Below are positions 1-7,789 of a DNA stretch of 64,000 nt, one piece after another. Position 1 is the stretch's first letter. Every line of letters begins with the position of its first letter. The translations under genes and the position numbers were made by a program. The notes under the pieces are model-generated. The model was not told where the DNA came from. It was given only the letters and a program-made list of their open reading frames with translations, and ran no database searches. The stretch is from PCRC01 sp017848435 (GTDB taxonomy: Bacteria > Pseudomonadota > Gammaproteobacteria > Burkholderiales > Burkholderiaceae_C): assembly GCA_965284315.1 (NCBI GenBank), contig OZ260072.1:2914001-2978000 (forward strand). The letters are read 5' to 3'.

Positions 1-732
1 GTCATCGGAAAACTTGTACCTCAAGACTCACAAGCAGAGCCTGCAAGTGTGTTATTCAATAAAATTTCACAAGACAGGATTCGACGCATCAATGAGGGGG
101 CATCAAAAAGACAGAAGGCGGCCCCTGCATCGAATAGTGAAGTTATATTGCCTAAATCTTGGGAGAAAATAACGGTTCAAGACTTTGCTGATGTGCGACT
201 TGGCTCAACCCCCAGTAGAAGCAACCCGGAATTTTGGCAAGGTGATATTCCTTGGGTAAGTTCTGGCGAGGTGGCAAATAATATTATCCGCGACACATCT
301 GAAAAAATTACGCAATCTGGCTTCGATTCTTCGAGCGTTTCTCTTATTCCTGCAAGGAGTTTGTTAATAGCAATCATCGGCCAAGGAAAAACTAGAGGTC
401 AATCTGCGTTGCTTGGAATAGAAGCATGCACCAATCAGAATGTCGCTGCGCTAGTTTTCAATGAAAAATTCGTAAGCCCTGAGTTTGCGTGGATATGGGC
501 AAAAAGCAAATATGAAGCGCACCGTGGTGACGGCAGAGGGGGCGCACAACCGGCATTGAATGGTGAAATTGTTCGTGGATTTTCATTCAATTTGCCGCCA
601 TTTGAAGAGCAGCAGAGAATTGTAAAGAAAGTCGATCTGCTGATGCGCCTCTGCGATGCCGTTGAGCAGCAAATTAGTAGCGCCGCCACAAAAAAAACAG
701 AACTGCTCAACGCTGTGATGGCACAAGTGTGA
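1..732 (+). CDS. hsdS: Type I restriction enzyme specificity subunit HsdS, C-terminal part
   Basis: C-terminal 243 residues of the DNA-recognition subunit of a type I restriction-modification complex (HsdR/HsdM/HsdS), which reads the bipartite target. The frame is open through the left edge. The first residues (GKLVPQD, EPAS) are the usual conserved junction after the first recognition domain. Next comes the second target-recognition domain (SRSNPEFW, IPWVSSGEV) and the terminal helical spacer (FEEQQRIVKKVDLL). A GTG at 49 lies inside the conserved junction and is not the real start. hsdM is presumably upstream, outside the window; no hsdR follows before the terminator at 4326. The sequence is much more AT-rich than most of the window, consistent with horizontal transfer. 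The family call is firm; activity cannot be judged from a fragment. Confidence 0.93.
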   Translation, partial: VIGKLVPQDSQAEPASVLFNKISQDRIRRINEGASKRQKAAPASNSEVILPKSWEKITVQDFADVRLGSTPSRSNPEFWQGDIPWVSSGEVANNIIRDTSEKITQSGFDSSSVSLIPARSLLIAIIGQGKTRGQSALLGIEACTNQNVAALVFNEKFVSPEFAWIWAKSKYEAHRGDGRGGAQPALNGEIVRGFSFNLPPFEEQQRIVKKVDLLMRLCDAVEQQISSAATKKTELLNAVMAQV

Positions 733-742
733 ACGAACCGTT

Positions 743-2656
743 ATGCGCCTAAAATCAATATTCATCAGTGATTACAAAAATCTAATAAACTTCACGCTGC
801 CGTTCGGTGGCGAGAATTTCATTGATGTTTTTGTCGGCAAGAACGGTAGCGGAAAATCAAATCTGTTCGAGGCTCTGATTGAAATTTTCCGTCATCTAGA
901 TCAATTTGGTCGCCCCGCCAATGACATTTCGTTTGATTACCGCCTGAGCTATGAAATTGAAGGAAAGGATACCGAAATTGAGTGGAAATCGGGCAGGCTG
1001 AGGATCAACAAGGACGAAGATCGTAAAACGCTGGGGCAAACACCATTCCCCGACAACGTCTTGATTTATTACTCTGGCCACAACACTACTGTTACTGACT
1101 TGGTTGCCGACTATGAAGAGAAATTTCGTGGGCGCATCAAAGGTGCCAATCTGGAGGACTCCCGTCGCTTCCTTGGTATCGGCCAAGAGTACAAGGCTCT
1201 GCTATTGGCGGTATTGCTGGTGCAGCCATCAGATAGCAGAGCTCACACATTCATTCGGCAAAAGCTGAAGATTGACAAACTAGGCATCACAAAACCCGGA
1301 ACTACGGACGTTTCCGAGCCGGTGTTGAGGATTGATTTGAAGCGACCGGACTACGCACGGGGTAACGAAAAGGAAAAGTACGATATTGACGTTGTCGATG
1401 CGGCCTCCCGATATTGGCGTCCAGTCGGCATTACAAAGGATTTTCTCGATACGGTGAGTGGTTGTATTTGGGACAACGCTGGGAAGCTGACGGTCACAGA
1501 GGGATATTTCCCAAATGATGATCGCTATATCCTTTACTTGTCTATCAGCAAGCTACAAGAAAAATTTTCCGGCAAGTGGCTAGAACTGTTCCGTCAATTT
1601 GACAACTTGAAAACGTTGGGAATGCTGGATGGAATTTCTGTTCCGCTCCGCCTTGCTTCGGGTGTAGAGGCCAATGTCAGTCACTTCAGTGACGGCCAAT
1701 TTCAGTCGGTGTACATCTACTCTATTGTCGAGCTCTTTAAAGATCGCAATTGCCTGATCTTGCTGGATGAGCCGGATGCTTTTCTCCACCCAGAATGGCA
1801 GTTTGATTTCTTGCGGCAGGTATTCGACATCACTGACGCTGCAACGAAAACCAGCCACGTTTTGATGAGCAGTCATAGTGCTGCGACTTTGTGTCCTATT
1901 GAAGATCAGCATATCAATCTATTTAGAATCGAAAATTCTGCTGTCTCCTGCTGTAAGCGATCAAAAAAGGATGTGATCCACGAGCTTTCTGATAGCTTCA
2001 TTCAATACTCCGAAGATGAGAGCCTGTTACTCATTGATAATGTCGTCCGATCTTCCTCTAGGCCCATTCTTTTTGTCGAGGGTCCATCCGATGTCAGCAT
2101 ATTGAATACGGCCTACAAAAAGCTCTATCCGAACGAGGATATTGCAATTCTCGTTCAGGATGCCTTTGATCGAGGATTCATTAAGGTTCTGTTGGCTCGA
2201 AACGAAGTCTTTTCTGCATATCCTGACAAGCAGCTATTTGCACTTTTTGACTTTGACGATGCTTACGATGATTGGCGTGATTTAGGTGGGGTGCATCAGG
2301 TTACAGATATTGGGCTTGGGCTGGCACGAAAACTTGATGGAAAGAATGCATATACCTTCCTACTGCCTGTGCCGAAGAACCAACTTCGAGATCAAGTGTG
2401 GGACGATGCCAATCCCATCGAGAAAATCAAGCCCAACCCTCATTTTTGTATTGAGCATATTTTTTGGGGTGTGCATGGCTTGGACGACTGGTTTCGTGCC
2501 GACCCCAAGTCAGGTGCGATCAAATTCAAAGGCGACAAGCACAAAGTTAAATTTGCAAAAGAGGTGGTTCCCACTTTGAGTGCTCATAGCTTTGAGTATT
2601 TTCGACCGATTTTTGAATTCATCAAATCCAAGTGTGCTGAAGGTGCCCCCGCATGA
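743..2656 (+). CDS. OLD-family AAA ATPase with TOPRIM nuclease domain
   Basis: 637-residue ABC/SMC-like ATPase. Walker A is G32-KNGSGKS-39 and Walker B is LLDEPD with D342-E343, followed by a late LMSSHSA switch segment. After the ATPase comes a TOPRIM-like domain: FVEGPSD with E446 and D450, then DFDD with D503 and D505, the Glu plus DxD metal-binding set of OLD (overcoming lysogenization defect) nucleases. OLD-type proteins are DNA nucleases used in phage defence. The gene starts 10 bp after hsdS and overlaps the next gene by 4 bp (ATGA), so the three are probably one transcript. It shares the AT-rich composition of hsdS. No UvrD-like partner is next to it, so it is not a Gabija-type pair. 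The defensive role is inferred from domain and position. Confidence 0.85.
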   Translation: MRLKSIFISDYKNLINFTLPFGGENFIDVFVGKNGSGKSNLFEALIEIFRHLDQFGRPANDISFDYRLSYEIEGKDTEIEWKSGRLRINKDEDRKTLGQTPFPDNVLIYYSGHNTTVTDLVADYEEKFRGRIKGANLEDSRRFLGIGQEYKALLLAVLLVQPSDSRAHTFIRQKLKIDKLGITKPGTTDVSEPVLRIDLKRPDYARGNEKEKYDIDVVDAASRYWRPVGITKDFLDTVSGCIWDNAGKLTVTEGYFPNDDRYILYLSISKLQEKFSGKWLELFRQFDNLKTLGMLDGISVPLRLASGVEANVSHFSDGQFQSVYIYSIVELFKDRNCLILLDEPDAFLHPEWQFDFLRQVFDITDAATKTSHVLMSSHSAATLCPIEDQHINLFRIENSAVSCCKRSKKDVIHELSDSFIQYSEDESLLLIDNVVRSSSRPILFVEGPSDVSILNTAYKKLYPNEDIAILVQDAFDRGFIKVLLARNEVFSAYPDKQLFALFDFDDAYDDWRDLGGVHQVTDIGLGLARKLDGKNAYTFLLPVPKNQLRDQVWDDANPIEKIKPNPHFCIEHIFWGVHGLDDWFRADPKSGAIKFKGDKHKVKFAKEVVPTLSAHSFEYFRPIFEFIKSKCAEGAPA

Positions 2657-4221
2657 GCACCAAACTCCCCATAAACCTCAATGACCTGCTGCGCCAACGC
2701 ACTGTCGAGGGCGAGCGGATCGAATACAAGACCGGGTGGAATCCGGACGCGATCATCCGCACCCTGTGCGCTTTTGCCAACGACTTCGAAAACCTCGGCG
2801 GCGGTTATGTGGTGATCGGGCAGAATTGCGACGCCAACGGCCAGCCGGTGTTCCCACCCGTGGGATTGGCGGACATCAAACTGGACAAGATTCAGCAGGA
2901 ATTGCTGGCCCACTGCCAGCTGATCCAGCCGCAGTACTTCCCGGTATTGAGCATCGAGGAAGTCGAGGGGCGCAAGCTGATCGTGCTGTGGGCGCCGGGT
3001 GGCCAGAATCGGCCATACAAAGCCCCGGAATCCGTCACCGCCAACAAGAAGACGTGGCGCTATTACATCCGGCGCTACAGCAGCACGGTCGAGGCCAAGG
3101 GAGAGGCCGAGCGGGACTTGTTGAGCTTGGCGGCTAAGGTTCCGTTTGACGACCGCTACAACCAGTCGGCACAGATCGATGATCTGTCCAAGCCCTTGAT
3201 GCAGTCCTTTTTGCAGGAGGTGGGCAGCACGCTGGCACAGGATGCGCCCGGGCTGTCGGTCGAGGCCTTGGCCCGGCAGATGAACGTGGCGGGCGGACCC
3301 ACCGAATCACCGTGGCCCAAGAATGTGGGCCTGCTGTTTTTCAATGAAACACCAGAGCGCTTCTTCCCCGGCGTTCAGATCGATGTGGTCTGGTTCCCCG
3401 AAGGCGCGGGCGGAGATCGCTTTGAGGAAAAGATTTTCAAAGGCCCCCTGGCACTGATGACGCGCGAGGCTTTGAACTATATCCAGCGTAACTACCTGCG
3501 CGAGACGGTCATCAAACACCCGGACCGCGCCGAGGCCACGCGGGTCTGGAACTTCCCTTACGCCGCCATCGAGGAGGCCTTGGTCAACGCGGTCTATCAC
3601 CGGTCTTACGAGGAGCGCGAGCCCATCGAGGTGCGCATCAGTAACGAAGAACTGGTCATCTTGAGCTTCCCCGGCCCGGATCGGTCGATCCGGCTGGAGG
3701 ACTTTCAGGCTGGGCGCGCGGTGAGCCGCCGCTACCGCAATCGGCGCATCGGTGAATTCCTGAAAGAGCTTGATCTGACGGAAGGCCGCTCGACGGGTAT
3801 CCCGAAAATCCTCAAGGTGATGGCCGCCAATGGCTCGCCCGCGCCCCTGTTTGAATCAGATGAGGATCGACTTTCATTTGTGATCCGGCTGCCCTGCCAT
3901 CCGTTGGCCCGGTCGGTGCCCCCCGAAGTCACCGGGGAAGTCGCCCCTGAAGTCGCCCCCGAAGTTACCCCTGAAGTCGCCCCCGAAGTTGTGCGTGTCG
4001 TGTTGGCATTGCACGAAGAATTGTCCCGGACAGGGCTGCAGCAGGCCCTGGATCTGAAGGACGAAAAGCATTTCCGGAAGGCATACCTGTTGCCCGCGCT
4101 CGCTTCTGGCCTGGTGGAGATGACCCGACCCGAAACACCGCGCAGCAGTAAGCAACGCTACCGGCGGACTCGCCTTGGGCAGCGCTGGCTGGAGACGCAT
4201 CAGGGTAATAGTGCGTGCTGA
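2653..4221 (+). CDS. AlbA_2 (Schlafen-like) domain protein with HATPase_c_4-type region and C-terminal helix-turn-helix
   Basis: 522 residues. The N-terminus (RIEYKTGWNPDAIIRTLCAF, then GGGYVVIGQ, residues about 20-60) is an AlbA_2/divergent-AAA_4 domain. A GHKL-like ATP-binding region follows (AAIEEALVNAVYHRSY, about 305-320), then a tandem Glu-Val-Ala/Thr-Pro linker and a C-terminal winged-helix segment. This is the architecture of COG2865-type predicted transcriptional regulators, whose biochemical role is poorly defined. Some AlbA_2/Schlafen relatives are nucleic-acid-acting proteins in restriction or phage-defence loci. Translation is coupled to the upstream ATPase gene by a 4-bp overlap. 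Unlike its two upstream neighbours it has GC-rich codon use, so the operon may be a composite. A terminator hairpin follows at 4326. Confidence 0.8.
   Translation: MSTKLPINLNDLLRQRTVEGERIEYKTGWNPDAIIRTLCAFANDFENLGGGYVVIGQNCDANGQPVFPPVGLADIKLDKIQQELLAHCQLIQPQYFPVLSIEEVEGRKLIVLWAPGGQNRPYKAPESVTANKKTWRYYIRRYSSTVEAKGEAERDLLSLAAKVPFDDRYNQSAQIDDLSKPLMQSFLQEVGSTLAQDAPGLSVEALARQMNVAGGPTESPWPKNVGLLFFNETPERFFPGVQIDVVWFPEGAGGDRFEEKIFKGPLALMTREALNYIQRNYLRETVIKHPDRAEATRVWNFPYAAIEEALVNAVYHRSYEEREPIEVRISNEELVILSFPGPDRSIRLEDFQAGRAVSRRYRNRRIGEFLKELDLTEGRSTGIPKILKVMAANGSPAPLFESDEDRLSFVIRLPCHPLARSVPPEVTGEVAPEVAPEVTPEVAPEVVRVVLALHEELSRTGLQQALDLKDEKHFRKAYLLPALASGLVEMTRPETPRSSKQRYRRTRLGQRWLETHQGNSAC
3925..3990 (+). 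repeat. 12-bp tandem repeat encoding E-V-(A/T)-P
   Basis: About 5.5 tandem copies of a 12-nt unit (gaagtcgcccct and variants) inside the AlbA_2 gene, coding the EVTGEVAPEVAPEVTPEV-type linker. Such tetrapeptide linkers recur in this family and probably join the ATP-binding part to the winged helix. Copy number is likely to vary by slippage. Confidence 0.8.
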
Positions 4222-4325
4222 GTTATGGGGAAACACCCGCAAGCCCGCAACAACCCGCAGAGGTGCTCATAAGCTCGGGAGGCCAATCAGCACATGGTCA
4301 ACCATCCGCCACCATTTCCACTTCC

Positions 4326-4361
4326 AAGGGCGTTCACTGGCTTTCAGTGAACGCCCTTTTT
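4326..4361 (+). terminator. Rho-independent terminator after the restriction-linked operon
   Basis: Perfect 14-bp stem (4326-4339 with 4345-4358: AAGGGCGTTCACTG / CAGTGAACGCCCTT), 5-nt loop GCTTT, followed by T residues on the plus strand. It ends transcription from the hsdS/OLD/AlbA_2 operon and separates it from the convergent cytochrome c gene. The ~100 bp between the stop codon and the stem shows no recognisable gene. Confidence 0.85.
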
Positions 4362-4415
4362 CATGGATGCCCGGGAGCACGAAGACAGGCGTTGCCGGGG
4401 CCATGCCCCCAATTC

Positions 4416-4907
4416 TCAGCGCCGGTCGTCGTCGCGTGATGTCTGGCCGAGGGTTTCCACATAGGTGCGCACTGCCCATATTTCTTCCTGGCTCAGCACA
4501 TCTTTCCAGGGGGGCATGTAGGTGATTGCCAAGCGAACCTTGCCTTCCTGGACCGAGCGTTTGAAGAAGTCGTCGGCGTCTGCGAGGCAGCGCTGCTGCA
4601 GCGCGTCGTCGGCAATGCGGCGGCAGAAGCGTCCCACCAGCTGCAGGTTGGCGCCGACCGAGCCGCGGCCGGTGGCATCGGCCGCGTGGCAGCGGACGCA
4701 GTACTCGTCAAACATGGTTTTCCCAACGGCTGCGGCGGCAGCGTTACCGCGGTAGGGGTTCTGCAGTTTCCAGTCGGGCCCGAGTGGTGGCAGGCTGGCC
4801 GAATCGGCACCAAACGCCGCAGGAAGGCTGAGTGCGCTGGCCAGCAGCGCGACGGCCAGGGTGCGGGTGCGCGGCAGGGCCGTCAATGGGTGAAAAAATG
4901 GGTGCAT
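4416..4907 (-). CDS. Exported class I cytochrome c (partner of the PQQ dehydrogenase)
   Basis: 163 residues with a signal peptide (hydrophobic stretch about 17-33) and one haem-binding motif, C70-VRC-H74. The likely distal haem ligand is Met131 in YMPPW. It is therefore a periplasmic single-haem c-type cytochrome. It is the last gene of a minus-strand cluster with a PQQ-dependent alcohol dehydrogenase, 5 bp after the pentapeptide-repeat gene. Quinoprotein alcohol dehydrogenases commonly pass electrons to such a dedicated cytochrome, and that is the inferred role here. Confidence 0.88.
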   Translation of the reverse strand: MHPFFHPLTALPRTRTLAVALLASALSLPAAFGADSASLPPLGPDWKLQNPYRGNAAAAAVGKTMFDEYCVRCHAADATGRGSVGANLQLVGRFCRRIADDALQQRCLADADDFFKRSVQEGKVRLAITYMPPWKDVLSQEEIWAVRTYVETLGQTSRDDDRR

Positions 4908-4912
4908 GCGGT

Positions 4913-5599
4913 TTACCAGTCGGTGGGGCAGCCCTTGCAGCCCTCAAAGAACGAATCGGGAAAAATGGTGAAGCGCAAGAAACTGCCATCCATCGTGGCG
5001 TCCTGCAGATTGGTTGCGTTGAACTTGGTTTCCTGCAGGTTGGTGCCGATGAACTTGGTCCGCTTGAACCAGGAGAAGGGCACGCGCGCTGCCTCCAGAT
5101 TGGCGCCGGTGAAATCAGCGTCGGAGAAATCGACACGCATCAGTCGACCATGGTCAAGATCAGCACCTGTCAAGTTGGCTCCGCGGAAGGTGGCCACAGG
5201 GGCGTTGACTTTGCCAAGTCGGGCGCCGGTCAGGTTGGCGCCATCGAGGTTGGCGCCGGCCAAGTTGGCCACGCGCAGGTCGGCCCGCATCAGGTTGGCA
5301 CCGCGCAGGTCGGCGCCGGCGAGGTCGCGTGCCGACAGGTCAGCGTGGCGCAGGTCGGCACCGGGGCAGCGGGTGTAGGGCCAGATGGGACAGCCATTGA
5401 CGATCAAGGGCTCAACCATTGGAGGTGGTACGGCCGGCTTGGCCTCCTGCGACGACACAAAGTTTGGGGCTTTCTGGGCCGATACCGAAGGCTGTTTCTG
5501 AGCAGCCGGCAGGATGGCCTGTGCGTGGGCGGTCAGGGTGGCTGCCAGCAACAGGGCCAGGGTGGCCGAGAGGATGTACCGGGGGCGGAAGTGGATCAT
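4913..5599 (-). CDS. Exported pentapeptide-repeat protein
   Basis: 228 residues. A signal peptide (about residues 1-28, ending AHAQA) precedes a short linker with CPIWPYTRCPG, then pentapeptide repeats of the A(D/N)Lxx type from about residue 80 (ADLRHADLS, GADLRGANL, GANLDGANL) until about 200, ending in KGCPTDW. The repeats should fold as a right-handed quadrilateral beta-helix in the periplasm. The gene lies between the PQQ dehydrogenase and cytochrome c genes and is probably co-transcribed with them. I know of no established function for such a protein in alcohol oxidation; a scaffold or docking role is only a guess. Confidence 0.85.
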   Translation of the reverse strand: MIHFRPRYILSATLALLLAATLTAHAQAILPAAQKQPSVSAQKAPNFVSSQEAKPAVPPPMVEPLIVNGCPIWPYTRCPGADLRHADLSARDLAGADLRGANLMRADLRVANLAGANLDGANLTGARLGKVNAPVATFRGANLTGADLDHGRLMRVDFSDADFTGANLEAARVPFSWFKRTKFIGTNLQETKFNATNLQDATMDGSFLRFTIFPDSFFEGCKGCPTDW

Positions 5600-5624
5600 C
5601 TTTTTTCAGTCTGAAAAGTGCAAC

Positions 5625-5655
5625 AAGGCTGGTACGGTTTACCCGCACCAGCCTT
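5625..5655 (-). terminator. Intercistronic hairpin downstream of the PQQ dehydrogenase gene
   Basis: 13-bp stem (5625-5637 with 5643-5655, including one G-T pair; core AAGGCTGGT / ACCAGCCTT) with a 5-nt loop, in the 77-bp gap between the dehydrogenase stop and the next start. No strong U-tract follows on the minus strand, so it may act as an attenuator or 3'-end stabiliser that makes the dehydrogenase mRNA more abundant than the downstream genes. Confidence 0.6.
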
Positions 5656-5676
5656 GGGCGTCAGCGTGTCAGTGCC

Positions 5677-7578
5677 TTATTTGCTGGCCACAAGCTTGGG
5701 CAGCTTGAAGACCCACATCGCACCACCCTGGTTGACCTGCTTGGTCAACTCGGCCATGTCACCGCCCCACAGTGGCACAGCACCGCCATAGCCAGACTGG
5801 ATGCCGATGTACTGTTCGCCATCCATTTCCCAGGTCACGGGCACCGAGACCACACCGGAGCCGGTCTGGAACTTCCACAGTTCCTTGCCGTTCTTGGCGT
5901 CGAAGGCCTTCACATAGCCATCAGACGTACCGGTGAACACCAGGTTGCCGGCGGTGGTGAGCGTACCGGCCCACAGGGGGAACTTCTCCTTGTGTTCCCA
6001 GGCGATCTTGCCGGTGACGGGGTTGATGGCCCGCAGCGTGCCAACGTGGTCCTCAAACAGGCGCTTGATGCGGAACCCTTGGCCCAGGTAGGCGGCACCC
6101 GGCTTGTAGGTGATGTTCTCTGTCCAGTAGTCCATCGCCCAGTGGTTTGCCGGGATGTAGAACAAGCCGGTGTCGGGGCTGTAGCTCATCGGCATCCAGT
6201 TCGTACCGCCGAGGAATGGCGGTGAGACGAAGATCGAGTCGCCCTTTTCCTGGCCAGGCTTGACCTGCGGCGGGTGCTGGCCTTCCACAATGTTGGGTTT
6301 GCCGGTCTTCAGATCGAAGCCCTTGGCCCAGGTGATGCCGTCCACGAAGGGGTAGGCCGCCAGCAGCGAGGTGGGCTTGTTCGGATAGCCCGCGCCGGTG
6401 GCCAGCTTGGTCCGGTCGGTCACGAAGAAGAAGCCGTTGCGGTCGGCGTGGGCGCTGGCCTTGACCAGCTTGCCGGTCGTTGGGTCCTTGAACTCAAACA
6501 GCACGACCGAGTTGTTGCCGGAGAAGTCCCAGGCATCGTTCGGGGTGTGCTGGTAGAAGCCTTTGAGTTCGCCAGTGCTGGCGTCCACATAGGCCTGGCC
6601 CGAGGTGAACAGGCTATCCCAGTTGCGTGGGTCGTCACCTTCCTTGGTGCGCTTCCAGGTGTTCCACGGTGCCGGGTTGCCGGTACCGATCACGACCATG
6701 TTGTTTTCCACGTCGAAGCTGGCGGTCTGCCAGGGGGCACCGCCACCGTGGTTCCAGGCGTCGACCAGCTTGCCGTCCTTGTCGCGCGGCCAGCTCGGGG
6801 CCTTGGCATCGCCGGTGATGGTGGAGTCCTTGCCATTGAGGCGGCCCATGTGGCCTTCGACCATCGGGCGAGCCCAGACTTCCTCGCCGGTTTCGGTGTC
6901 GCGGGCGAAGAGCCAGCCCACCACGCCGAATTCGTCCCCCGACGAACCGTGCACGAGCAGCACGCGGCCGGTTTTCTGGTCCTTGACGATAAAGGGCGCG
7001 CCGGTCATCGTGTAGCCAACCTTGTGGTCACCCCACTTCTTGCTCCACAGCACCTTGCCGGTGTCCTTGTCGAGGGCCACCATGCCCGCGTCCAGCGTGC
7101 CAAAGAACACCTTGTTGCCGAAGATGGCGGCGCCGCGGTTCACCACGTCGCAGCAGGGGCGAATGTCGTCGGGCAGGCGGTGTTCGTATTGCCACAGGCG
7201 TTTGCCGGTGCGGGCATCGATGGCGTAGAAACGCGAGTAGGAGCCGGTCGCGTAGATCACGCCGTCCTGCACCAGCACTTGGCCCTCCTGGCCGCGCTGC
7301 TTTTCGCCACCGAAGGAGAAGCTCCAGGCCGGGACCAGGTTGGCGACGTTCTTGGTGTTGATCTTGGCCAGTTTGCTGTGGCGCTGGGCTTTCATGCCCA
7401 GGCCGTAGGTCAGCACGTCGGTGGTGCTTTTGTCGTCGTTGACGACATCTTCCCAGGTAACGGCTTTGCCGGCCGCATGGGCAGCCGATGCGAAGGCCAG
7501 CAGGGCTGCCAGCGTGGTGGCCGCCAGCGTGAATGCCTGCCGTGTCATGCGTTTTTTCGATTGTTGTGTCGTGCCCAT
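5677..7578 (-). CDS. PQQ-dependent alcohol (methanol/ethanol family) dehydrogenase
   Basis: 633-residue periplasmic quinoprotein that oxidises an alcohol with PQQ as cofactor. The start at 7578 (ATG, preceded by AAGGGGAA) puts a signal peptide at residues 1-36 (ending AHAA). Family hallmarks are the vicinal disulphide C142-C143 (RPCCDVVNRG), the metal-ligand region NPAPWN (N301) and the catalytic base D351 in AWDFSGNN. The residue two after the catalytic Asp is Ser353, not the Asp that marks lanthanide-dependent XoxF/PedH types, so a calcium enzyme like ExaA/PedE is more likely. The C-terminus GGAMWVFKLP is typical. It heads the cluster with the pentapeptide-repeat and cytochrome c genes. Substrate unknown. 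Confidence 0.9.
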   Translation of the reverse strand: MGTTQQSKKRMTRQAFTLAATTLAALLAFASAAHAAGKAVTWEDVVNDDKSTTDVLTYGLGMKAQRHSKLAKINTKNVANLVPAWSFSFGGEKQRGQEGQVLVQDGVIYATGSYSRFYAIDARTGKRLWQYEHRLPDDIRPCCDVVNRGAAIFGNKVFFGTLDAGMVALDKDTGKVLWSKKWGDHKVGYTMTGAPFIVKDQKTGRVLLVHGSSGDEFGVVGWLFARDTETGEEVWARPMVEGHMGRLNGKDSTITGDAKAPSWPRDKDGKLVDAWNHGGGAPWQTASFDVENNMVVIGTGNPAPWNTWKRTKEGDDPRNWDSLFTSGQAYVDASTGELKGFYQHTPNDAWDFSGNNSVVLFEFKDPTTGKLVKASAHADRNGFFFVTDRTKLATGAGYPNKPTSLLAAYPFVDGITWAKGFDLKTGKPNIVEGQHPPQVKPGQEKGDSIFVSPPFLGGTNWMPMSYSPDTGLFYIPANHWAMDYWTENITYKPGAAYLGQGFRIKRLFEDHVGTLRAINPVTGKIAWEHKEKFPLWAGTLTTAGNLVFTGTSDGYVKAFDAKNGKELWKFQTGSGVVSVPVTWEMDGEQYIGIQSGYGGAVPLWGGDMAELTKQVNQGGAMWVFKLPKLVASK

Positions 7579-7708
7579 CAGGTTCCCCTTCTTGTGTAAA
7601 ACATGTTTCCGTGATGCCGGCAGCCGGGGCTGCCGGTTGTACCGGGGTCTCCCAAGCGCCCCGGCACGCGGATTCTGTGGCGCGCCATGCTTTGGGTCTG
7701 CCAACAAT

Positions 7709-7737
7709 TTCCCAAGCAGGGATGGGAAATATTCCCA
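7709..7737. promoter_or_regulatory. TTCCCA inverted-repeat cluster in the divergent promoter region
   Basis: Between the divergent dehydrogenase (start 7578) and response-regulator (start 7790) genes, a perfect repeat TGGGAA-ATA-TTCCCA lies at 7723-7737. A further TTCCCA half-site at 7709-7714 forms a second, wider inverted pair with it. The position (about 50 bp upstream of the regulator, 145 bp upstream of the dehydrogenase) suits an operator for either or both genes. Binding by the adjacent regulator is inferred. Confidence 0.5.
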
Positions 7738-7789
7738 ATCTCAGTGCGATCTGTACGGCGCATGCGCAAGCCATGGTCGAATCCATCGC

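Noticed and set aside
743..2656. Gabija (GajAB) system
   Set aside because: The OLD-like protein has no adjacent UvrD-like helicase gene; the partner is an AlbA_2 protein.
4913..5599. Regularly spaced short repeats that might suggest a CRISPR array
   Set aside because: They are degenerate 15-nt units coding pentapeptide repeats in a clear open frame.
5677..7578. Assignment of the PQQ dehydrogenase as lanthanide-type XoxF
   Set aside because: The marker residue after the catalytic Asp is Ser rather than Asp.
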